DNA of 12,086 nucleotides, taken from contig CAISKG010000601.1 of NCBI GenBank assembly GCA_903885855.1, positions 1 through 12,086 of the forward strand. The letters run 5' to 3'. The position numbers and the translations under genes are program-made. The DNA is from an uncultured Planctomycetaceae bacterium (lineage in GTDB: Bacteria > Planctomycetota > Planctomycetia > Pirellulales > UBA1268). Below are positions 6,413 through 12,086 of the stretch, one piece after another. Below the pieces are notes generated by a model, which saw only the letters and a program-made list of their open reading frames with translations, was not told where the DNA came from and did no database searches. Positions within the stretch are counted from its first letter, which is position 1. Each line of letters begins with the position of its first letter.

Positions 6413-7496
6413 CGGCCGCCGCGTCCTCGGCGACGGCGCGCGGCCGGGCCTCGATCTGCACGTCGAGCTGCTGCCCGACGAACAGCGGCATCGCCGTCGC
6501 TCCCGCGGCCGGCGTGAGGACGCGGTAGAGCACCTGCAGGACCCGCGTGTCGACCCGCTCGGCGCTGTCGCCGGTGAGGTTGCGCTTCGGCTCGACGGTG
6601 GGGACGACCCGCACGAACTCCAGCCCCATGGGATGCTCGGCGTCGCCACGCACGAATCCCGTCGCGGGCGCGCCGGCGACGAAGCGGGGCAGATCGTGCT
6701 CGTCGATGCTCACGCGCACGTGCAGCTCCGCGGTGTCGCCGAGGACGATCAGCGGCTTTCCGGCGGGCGTGCCCACGAACTCCCCGGGGCGCACGTCGAC
6801 GCGGAGGATCGTCCCCGCGCACGGCGCCCGGACCACCAGCCGATCCACCTCCACCTGGGCGAGGTCGACCTGCGCTCCCGCCTGCTGGACGGCCGCGGCC
6901 GCGATGGCCTCGTCGCGCTCCCAGGCGCCGGCCCGGAGCCGGGCGTCGTCGGCCTCCGCCTCCTCGAGCTCCGCTTTCGACGTGTCGAAGGCCTTGCGGC
7001 GCACCACCAGTTCCTGGTCGGTGACCACGCCCTGGCGCTGGAGCTCCTCGGCCCGCGTCAATTGGTCGCGCTGCGACTCGAGCGCGGCCTCGGCGCGGCG
7101 CACGCGCGCGGCACTCGAGGGGAGATCCTCCGGCCGCGGCAGGCCGCGCAGCCGGGCCAGATCCTGCTCGGCCGCGTTGAGGGCGGCCTGCCGCACGGCG
7201 AGCTCCGCGAGCTTCCACCGGTCCTCCAGGCGGAGCACGACGTCGCCGGCGTCGACCTTCTGCCCTTCGCGCACGGCCACCACGGTCACGATCCCCGGCA
7301 CCTCGGCGGCCAATTGCACGCTCTCCGACCGCGGCTCGACGACCCCCGATCCGGCCACGATGCCCAGGGACACGCGCCGCACCGGCGGCACCGGGGGGAG
7401 GCGCGGCTCGGGCACCTCCCGCGTGCGGACGAGGTGCCAGACGAGGCCGGCGAAGGCGGCGACGGCGAGGCCGGGGAGGAGCCACTGACGGATCAT
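6399..7496 (-). CDS. HlyD/MacA-type periplasmic adaptor of an ABC exporter
   Basis: A membrane-fusion protein that would link the inner-membrane permease to an outer-membrane channel, or extend into the periplasm. The 365-residue product has an N-terminal membrane anchor (about 5-23) and a first half-lipoyl motif (LAAEVPGIVTVVAVREGQKV, 62-81). A long charged, Ala/Glu/Gln-rich alpha-hairpin follows (about 95-220, with the probable turn near 115-128 or 155-160). The second half-lipoyl segment is LVVRAPCAGTILRVDVRPGE (220-239), then a beta-barrel region (about 248-350). The start ATG overlaps the stop of the ATPase gene as ATGA, indicating translational coupling. Its stop lies 14 bases inside the converging DMT gene. 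It resembles DevB of the cyanobacterial DevBCA exporter; the substrate is unknown and no channel gene is in the window. Confidence 0.92.
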   Translation of the reverse strand: MIRQWLLPGLAVAAFAGLVWHLVRTREVPEPRLPPVPPVRRVSLGIVAGSGVVEPRSESVQLAAEVPGIVTVVAVREGQKVDAGDVVLRLEDRWKLAELAVRQAALNAAEQDLARLRGLPRPEDLPSSAARVRRAEAALESQRDQLTRAEELQRQGVVTDQELVVRRKAFDTSKAELEEAEADDARLRAGAWERDEAIAAAAVQQAGAQVDLAQVEVDRLVVRAPCAGTILRVDVRPGEFVGTPAGKPLIVLGDTAELHVRVSIDEHDLPRFVAGAPATGFVRGDAEHPMGLEFVRVVPTVEPKRNLTGDSAERVDTRVLQVLYRVLTPAAGATAMPLFVGQQLDVQIEARPRAVAEDAAAVSGT

Positions 7497-8233
7497 GCAC
7501 GCATCTCCCCCGGGAGCATCGCCACCGTCCCGCCGCCCACGATCCTCCCGTCGGCCATCTCCACGATCCGGTCGCCGAGTTCCAGCACGCGGGCGTCGTG
7601 GGTGACGACGATCACCGTCCGCCCCGGCTCGACGGCCACCGCCTTGAGGAGCTCCATCACGGTGTGGCCGGAGCGCGAATCGAGGGCCGCCGTCGGCTCG
7701 TCGCAGACGAGCAACCGCGGCTCGTGGACGAGCGCCCGGGCGATCGCCACCCGCTGCTGCTGCCCGCCGGAGAGCTGGGCCGGGTGGGCGTCGCACTTGG
7801 CCTCCAGACCGACGGCGGCGAGCACGTCGCGTGCCCGCACGAGCGCCTCCCGGCGCGGGACGCGATTGACCAGCAGCGGCACGGCGACGTTCTCGGCCGC
7901 GGTGAGGGCGGGAAGGAGGTTGTACTGCTGGAACACGAAGCCCACGTTCCGCGCCCGGTAATCGACCAGGCGGTCGCCGGCGAGCGCCGAGCGCGGCGTG
8001 CCGAAGAGCGTGACCTCGCCCGCGGAGGGGTCGAGAAGCCCGGCGATGATCGAGATCAGCGTCGTCTTGCCGCACCCGCTCGGCCCCACCAGCAGCGTGA
8101 GCGCCCCGCAGCCGATGTCGAGATCGATGCCGTGGAGGACGCGCGTGCGCGTGTCACCGGCGCCGAAATCCTTGGTCACGCCGCGGCACGACACGCCGAC
8201 CGTGGCGGCGGAGGGGGGGCAGGCGGCGGGCAT
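7493..8233 (-). CDS. ABC exporter ATP-binding protein (LolD/MacB/DevA type)
   Basis: Hydrolyses ATP to drive the neighbouring permease; peripheral on the cytoplasmic face. All motifs of an active ATPase are present in the 246 residues: Walker A GPSGCGKTT (50-58), Q-loop FQQYNLLP (101-108), signature LSGGQQQ (154-160), Walker B LLVCDEP (174-180), D-loop ALDS (183-186) and switch His in VVTHD (H212). The FQQYNLLP and LSGGQQQRVAIARAL sequences are typical of the LolD/MacB/DevA branch that pairs with FtsX-type permeases. The ATG overlaps the permease stop by one base (TGATG), and the stop overlaps the adaptor start (ATGA). These overlaps tie the three genes into one translational unit. Confidence 0.95.
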   Translation of the reverse strand: MPAACPPSAATVGVSCRGVTKDFGAGDTRTRVLHGIDLDIGCGALTLLVGPSGCGKTTLISIIAGLLDPSAGEVTLFGTPRSALAGDRLVDYRARNVGFVFQQYNLLPALTAAENVAVPLLVNRVPRREALVRARDVLAAVGLEAKCDAHPAQLSGGQQQRVAIARALVHEPRLLVCDEPTAALDSRSGHTVMELLKAVAVEPGRTVIVVTHDARVLELGDRIVEMADGRIVGGGTVAMLPGEMRA

Positions 8234-9372
8234 CAGCGGAACACCACGGCGGGTTCGAGGACGAGCACGCGCCGCAGGCTCGCGGCGCTGGCCAGGCCGA
8301 TGATCACCACCACCAGCGCCGCGGCCGCCAGGGCGATCTCCCAGGGGAGGTGGATCCCGCGCAGGTCGGGAAGGAGCCGGTCGGTGACCTCGAAGAACGC
8401 CACCGACATCCCGCAGCCGAGCGAGTACCCGACCGCCCCGATCACGGCCGCCTGGAGGAGCACCATCCCCACCAGGCGCCGGTTGTTGACCCCCATCGCC
8501 TTGAGCGCCCCGAAGTGGCGCAGGTTCTCCAGGGTGAAGAGGTAGAACGTCTGCCCGGCGATCGCGGCGCCGACGACGAACCCCAGGGCGATGGTGATCC
8601 CGAAGTTGACCGGGATGCCGGTGTTCACGAGGTAGTAGTCGATCGTGCGCCACATGAACTGGTCGTAGGTCATGGCGTCGAGCCCCGTCTCGGCGGCGAT
8701 CCTGGCGCAGGCCTCCGGCGGCGTCAGCCCCGCCACCGGCGCCCCCACCACGAACGACAGCTGCTTCCGCTCGCGCGCGACCAGCTGGGTGGCCTGCGAG
8801 TAGGTGGCGATCACCACCGGAAACGATTGGAACGGCGCCGAGGTCTCGCAGATGCCCACCACGACCGCGCGCCGGTCGTTCATCTCGATCTCGCGCCCCA
8901 CCGCGAGCGGCTCGCCGGGCCAGAGCGACTGGTGGCCCGCCTTGTCGAGGAACACGGCGTCGGGGCGGCGCAGGTCGGCCAGATCGCCGAGCAGGATCGT
9001 GCGCGGCGCGCCGACGAGGCTCTGGTCGTCGAGGCCGATGAGGATCACCTGGCGGAACATCCCGTCCGGGCGCCGGGCCCGCGCCAGCCCCTTGTAGAGG
9101 CGCACGGCCCAATCCACCCCCTCCACGCCGCGGACCCGGTAGACGGCGTTGTCGGCCATCGGCTCGATCTCGTCGGCGTTCTGGAGGTGGGGGTCGGCCA
9201 CCCAGATCGACGCCTCGCGGACGTCGCGGAGCGGATTGGCCGTCCGCGACATGATGCCGACGAAGATCGACGCCTGCTGCGTCACCAGGAGGACGCCGAA
9301 GGCCACGCCGAACACGGCGCCGAGGTACTTGGCGAGGTCGCCGTTGAGCATCCGCCAGGCGACCCAGTTCAT
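8233..9372 (-). CDS. FtsX-family (DevC-like) ABC exporter permease
   Basis: Inner-membrane subunit of the export system. The 379-residue protein has the four-helix MacB/FtsX layout: one N-terminal helix (about 15-35), a large extracytoplasmic domain (about 45-250) and three C-terminal helices (about 254-280, 302-326 and 343-363). The cytoplasmic loop ENLRHFGALKAMGVNNRR (282-299) carries the FtsX-domain coupling motif. The large loop segments around VILIGLDD (109-116) and GDLADLRRPDAVFLDKA (129-145) resemble DevC of heterocyst-type exporters as I remember that family. The likely role is mechanotransmission with the HlyD-type adaptor rather than classical transport (family knowledge). The start ATG is preceded by GGGGGGGGGCC, so no standard Shine-Dalgarno is present; the G tract may stand in for one. 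The substrate is unknown. Confidence 0.92.
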   Translation of the reverse strand: MNWVAWRMLNGDLAKYLGAVFGVAFGVLLVTQQASIFVGIMSRTANPLRDVREASIWVADPHLQNADEIEPMADNAVYRVRGVEGVDWAVRLYKGLARARRPDGMFRQVILIGLDDQSLVGAPRTILLGDLADLRRPDAVFLDKAGHQSLWPGEPLAVGREIEMNDRRAVVVGICETSAPFQSFPVVIATYSQATQLVARERKQLSFVVGAPVAGLTPPEACARIAAETGLDAMTYDQFMWRTIDYYLVNTGIPVNFGITIALGFVVGAAIAGQTFYLFTLENLRHFGALKAMGVNNRRLVGMVLLQAAVIGAVGYSLGCGMSVAFFEVTDRLLPDLRGIHLPWEIALAAAALVVVIIGLASAASLRRVLVLEPAVVFR

Positions 9373-9383
9373 GGCCCCCCCCC

Positions 9384-9433
9384 GCCGGCGGCCGGGCCGG
9401 CTCCACCGCTCGCGATCGCGGCGCCGCGCGGCG
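9384..9433 (-). other. Inverted repeats between the oxidoreductase and exporter genes
   Basis: The 61-bp gap holds two potential hairpins: GCCGGC with GCCGGC (9384-9389 and 9396-9401, 6-nt loop) and CGCC with GGCG (9422-9425 and 9430-9433). Between them is the 10-bp palindrome CGCGATCGCG (9411-9420). They follow the oxidoreductase stop and could weaken read-through into the exporter genes. No T tract is present, so termination is uncertain. Confidence 0.3.
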
Positions 9434-10726
9434 TCAGACTTCCCATCCGCGGCGGTACTCCTTCGCCAGCCAGCGTTCGGCCGCGGCGTCGTTGGTGATC
9501 CGGCCGGTGGCCGGGTCGTAGTCCACCGGTCCGCCGGCCCGGTAGGCGACGTTGCCCAGCAGCACCGTCTCGGTGAACGGCGCCGCGTAGGAGAAGGGGC
9601 TGCCGGTGCGCGAGCCGGTCTTGCAGGCGGCGATCCACTGGGCGTGGTGCCCCGGGGAGTCGGGCAGCGACGGCGCCGGGGGCACGAAGTCGCGGAAGCG
9701 ATCCTCCGGGAGCAGTTTGGGGAAGCCGTCGTGGGCGATCGCGATCCGCCCCTCCTTGCCGACGAATAGCGAGCCGTTCATCGGCAGTTCGGCCGCGATC
9801 GCGGCAGGCACCTCCGCGGCCCCCTCGTACCAGTGGAGCGTGACCGGGCCGCGGTCGCCGCGCGGGCCGAACGCGAACGTCGTGATCATCCACTCCGGAG
9901 CGCTGGCTGGATGCGGCGCCGGCCCGCGCGAGGCGACGCGCACCGGCCCGGCGAGGTCGAGCCCCCAGAAGGCCGGGTCGGCCAGATGGATCGCCATGTC
10001 GCCCACCGCACCGCAGCCGAAGTCCCACCACCCGCGCCACTTGAAGGGGACGTAGGCGGGGTCGTAGGGGCGCATCGCGGCGGGACCGAGCCACTGGTCC
10101 CAGTGGAGGTGCGGCGGCACCGCGGCACCGCCGGCGGGCACGTCCATCCCCTGGGGCCACCACTTCCCAGGGCGGTCGGTGACGACGTGGACGTCGGTCA
10201 CGTCGCCGATGGCCTTGGCGCGGAGCAGCTCCACCAGCCGCAGGTAGCCGGGGTGCTCGTGATTCTGCGTCCCCATCTGCGTCGCCACCCCCTTCTCCGC
10301 CGCCAAGGCGGCCACGGCCCGCGCCTCCGCGACGGTGTGCGTGAGGGGCTTCTCGCAGTAGACGTGCAGGCCGCGGCGCAGTGCCCGCACCGTGGCCGGG
10401 GCGTGGTGGTGGTCGGGCGTGGCCACGACGACGGCGTCGGCCTTCACCGTCTCCATGAGCGCGCGGTAGTCGGAGAACCGCGCCGCCGCCGGATGCCGGC
10501 CGAGCGCCGCGGCCACGGCGCCGTCGTCGACGTCGCACACCGCCACCACGTTCTCCCCCGAGACGGCGTCGAGGTTGCCGGCGCCCCGTCCGCCGACACC
10601 GATCACCGCCACGTCGAGACGGTCGTTGGCGCCGAGCACGCGCCGGGCGCCGGTGGCCACGACGAACGACGCGGGAAGGCCGGCGGCGGCCCGGAGCAGA
10701 CGACGGCGCGGCAACGGGCGGGGCAT
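9434..10726 (-). CDS. Tat-exported Gfo/Idh/MocA family oxidoreductase
   Basis: An NAD(P)-dependent sugar or inositol-type oxidoreductase, probably periplasmic. The 430 residues begin with a twin-arginine signal (PRRRLLRAAAG, 6-16, followed by a hydrophobic stretch to about residue 33). A Rossmann nucleotide-binding motif VIGVGGRGAG (41-50) follows. The signature EKP lies at 125-127, where the Lys is the conserved catalytic residue of the family. MGTQNHEHPGYLRLVE (151-166), a Trp-rich loop KWWPQGM (188-194) and DFGCGAVGDMAIHLADPAFW (235-254) match the planctomycete-type secreted members. The ATG at 10726 has AGGAG 9 nt upstream. It lies downstream of the beta-propeller gene and 61 bp before the exporter. 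The substrate cannot be inferred. Tat-exported members keep a tightly bound cofactor in the well-known glucose-fructose oxidoreductase, and the same is plausible here. Confidence 0.93.
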   Translation of the reverse strand: MPRPLPRRRLLRAAAGLPASFVVATGARRVLGANDRLDVAVIGVGGRGAGNLDAVSGENVVAVCDVDDGAVAAALGRHPAAARFSDYRALMETVKADAVVVATPDHHHAPATVRALRRGLHVYCEKPLTHTVAEARAVAALAAEKGVATQMGTQNHEHPGYLRLVELLRAKAIGDVTDVHVVTDRPGKWWPQGMDVPAGGAAVPPHLHWDQWLGPAAMRPYDPAYVPFKWRGWWDFGCGAVGDMAIHLADPAFWGLDLAGPVRVASRGPAPHPASAPEWMITTFAFGPRGDRGPVTLHWYEGAAEVPAAIAAELPMNGSLFVGKEGRIAIAHDGFPKLLPEDRFRDFVPPAPSLPDSPGHHAQWIAACKTGSRTGSPFSYAAPFTETVLLGNVAYRAGGPVDYDPATGRITNDAAAERWLAKEYRRGWEV

Positions 10727-10735
10727 GTGGAGGAT

Positions 10736-10740
10736 CTCCT
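10736..10740 (-). promoter_or_regulatory. Ribosome binding site of the Gfo/Idh/MocA gene
   Basis: AGGAG on the minus strand lies 9 nt before the ATG at 10726. It supports the start that yields the twin-arginine signal. Confidence 0.65.
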
Positions 10741-10785
10741 GGGCGGGGAACGGGAGGGGCGGAGCGACGGGGCCGGGGGCCGATT

Positions 10786-12086
10786 CTACGGTCCGGCGGG
10801 TGCCGGGCCCGGGGGCTCGTCCGCGCCGTCGATGCGGTACAGTGCGGCGTCGGTGCGGATGAACAGCGACCGCCCCACGGCGATCGGCGTCGCCATGATG
10901 CCGCCATCGAGACGGTTCGTGGCCTCGAGCACGAACGTCCTGCCGGGCACGAGGACGAACACCTCCCCCTCGCGGTTGCAGGCCCAGATCCGCCCGTCGG
11001 CGAGGAGTGGCGAGGCGCAGAAATTGCCCCCCAGCCGCTCGCTCCAGAGCGTCTGGCCGTCGCGGGCGTCGAGGCAGGTCGCCACCCCCTTGTCGCTCAC
11101 CATGTAGATCTCGTCCCCCACCAGCAACGGCGAGGGGATGCTCGGCACCCCCTTCTTCGCGCGCCAGGCGATCTCGGGCGCGCCGTCCGCCGACGGCAGC
11201 CGCACGGCGAGCAATTCCGGCTGCATGAAGCTCGTGCTCACGTAGGCCATGCCGTGGCCCACCACCGGCCGGGGCACGACCGAGAAGCCGAGCACCCCGT
11301 AGGGCTGCTTCCAGAGCTCGCGGCCGTCGGCGGGATCGTAGGCGTAGAGCCAGTCGGCGCCGGTGGAGAGGAGGATGGGGCGGCCGTCCACCTCGGTCAC
11401 GATCGGCGAACCGTAGGCCTTCTTCAGTTGCGGTTCCGGATTGCGCTCGCCCGAGCGGTCCGTCCGCCAGGCCAGGTCGCCCGTGGCCGTGTCGAGCGCC
11501 GCGACGTACTGCACGTCGCTGCCGTCGCAGTCGAAGATCAGGCGGTCGCGCCAGACCACCGGCGTGCCCCCCGCGCCGTTCTCGTGTTTGATCGCCTGGC
11601 CGGTGTGCGTCCAGAGCGTCGCCCCGGTGGCCGCGTCGAGGCAGGCGGTGCCGTTGGCGCCGAAGTGGCAATGGAGACGCGTGCCGTCGAGCACCGGCGA
11701 GGGGGAGGCGTAGGAATTGAGCGAGTGGATCGGATCGGGCTGCGAGGGGCGGAAGAGTTCGACGTCGTGGAGGATCCGCCCGCTCTCGGCGTCGATGCAG
11801 ACGGCGCGCAGGCTCACCGGCCCCGAGACCTGCAGCGTGGAGGCGTTGTCGATCGTCGCCAGGCGCTCGGCCTTCTCCGCCTCCGACAATGGCGTCTCGA
11901 GCGCCGTCGTCAGCCACAGCCGGCCGTCGGCGAGGACGGGACTCGACCATCCCTTGCCCGGCAGCGGCGTCTTCCAGGCGACCCGCTCCGTCTCGCCGAA
12001 GCGCCGCGCCAGCCCCCGCGCCGCCGGGGCGTGCCCCTGGCCGTCGGGCCCGCGCCACTGGGGCCAGGCGGGCGGCGGCTCCGCCC
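10786..12086 (-). CDS. PQQ-like beta-propeller repeat protein, N-terminus off the right edge
   Basis: A probable secreted or periplasmic propeller of the PQQ/BamB-like type; the 432 visible residues run from the window edge to a TAG at 10786. Near the visible start is WPQWRGPDGQG, the motif that usually follows the signal peptide in planctomycete members, so little beyond the signal peptide is missing. Repeated blades of the form SPVLADGRLWL ... CLDAATGATLWTH ... ALDTATGDLAWRT ... AYDPADGRELWK ... CLDARDGQTLWSERLG alternate with SP-x-L-x-x-DG-x-x-W strands; I count about seven blades. No catalytic residues can be assigned, and binding of pyrroloquinoline quinone itself is not implied by the repeat. 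The Gfo/Idh/MocA gene follows after 59 bp on the same strand. Such proteins act as scaffolds or as dehydrogenases; which applies here is not decidable. Confidence 0.9.
   Translation of the reverse strand, partial: AEPPPAWPQWRGPDGQGHAPAARGLARRFGETERVAWKTPLPGKGWSSPVLADGRLWLTTALETPLSEAEKAERLATIDNASTLQVSGPVSLRAVCIDAESGRILHDVELFRPSQPDPIHSLNSYASPSPVLDGTRLHCHFGANGTACLDAATGATLWTHTGQAIKHENGAGGTPVVWRDRLIFDCDGSDVQYVAALDTATGDLAWRTDRSGERNPEPQLKKAYGSPIVTEVDGRPILLSTGADWLYAYDPADGRELWKQPYGVLGFSVVPRPVVGHGMAYVSTSFMQPELLAVRLPSADGAPEIAWRAKKGVPSIPSPLLVGDEIYMVSDKGVATCLDARDGQTLWSERLGGNFCASPLLADGRIWACNREGEVFVLVPGRTFVLEATNRLDGGIMATPIAVGRSLFIRTDAALYRIDGADEPPGPAPAGP

Noticed and set aside
4073..6649. An apparent 858-codon minus-strand open frame spanning hisB, the antisense of the DMT gene and part of the adaptor
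   Set aside because: Only its last 197 codons are hisB. The rest is out of frame with hisC and the adaptor, very rich in Arg, Pro and Gly, and without recognisable domains. Long stop-free shadow frames are expected at this GC content.
7493..9406. An apparent 637-codon protein that would fuse a Pro/Arg-rich domain to the ABC ATPase
   Set aside because: The N-terminal 390 codons are a shadow of the permease in another frame. The real ATPase starts at 8233, overlapping the permease stop as TGATG.
9434..12058. An apparent 874-codon fusion of an upstream domain with the Gfo/Idh/MocA oxidoreductase
   Set aside because: The upstream part is out of frame with the beta-propeller and has shadow composition. 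A good ribosome binding site and twin-arginine signal place the start at 10726.

Overview
The window is a very GC-rich (about 70% by eye), gene-dense bacterial chromosome segment, most likely from a planctomycete. That placement is inference. It rests on a Tat-signal Gfo/Idh/MocA oxidoreductase next to a secreted PQQ-like beta-propeller whose N-terminal region reads WPQWRGPDGQG, a long diphosphate-type phosphofructokinase, and the stand-alone nnrD and accB-accC arrangement. I see no rRNA, tRNA, CRISPR array, insertion sequence, prophage gene or att site. There are nine complete genes and two cut by the window edges.

Left part (1-4050). A stand-alone ADP/ATP-dependent NAD(P)H-hydrate dehydratase (nnrD, minus strand) runs off the left edge. 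A 258-bp divergent spacer follows, holding a candidate promoter and a strongly structured leader for the plus-strand genes accB (biotin carrier) and accC (biotin carboxylase), which begin fatty-acid synthesis. Nineteen bases after accC comes a 6-phosphofructokinase with the pyrophosphate-type signature (GGDDT and PKTIDND).

Middle part (4051-6412). Convergent with the phosphofructokinase lies hisC-hisB on the minus strand (5-bp gap), two steps of histidine synthesis. Divergent from hisC is a small DUF606/YdcZ-type membrane protein of the drug/metabolite transporter superfamily. Its start is best placed at a GTG at 5969, behind a good ribosome binding site.

Right part (6399-12086). Five minus-strand genes run in one direction: a secreted PQQ-like beta-propeller (its N-terminus lies outside the window), a Tat-exported Gfo/Idh/MocA oxidoreductase, and a three-gene ABC export unit (FtsX/DevC-type permease, LolD/MacB-type ATPase, HlyD-type adaptor). 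The export genes overlap as TGATG and ATGA, so they are probably translationally coupled. No outer-membrane channel is present in the window.

Most of this is ordinary housekeeping and accessory content. The observation I find most worth checking is the accB leader, where one CCTGCC segment can pair with any of three GCAGG-containing segments, the last of which sits in the Shine-Dalgarno position. I found no clear sign of a wholly new multi-gene system.
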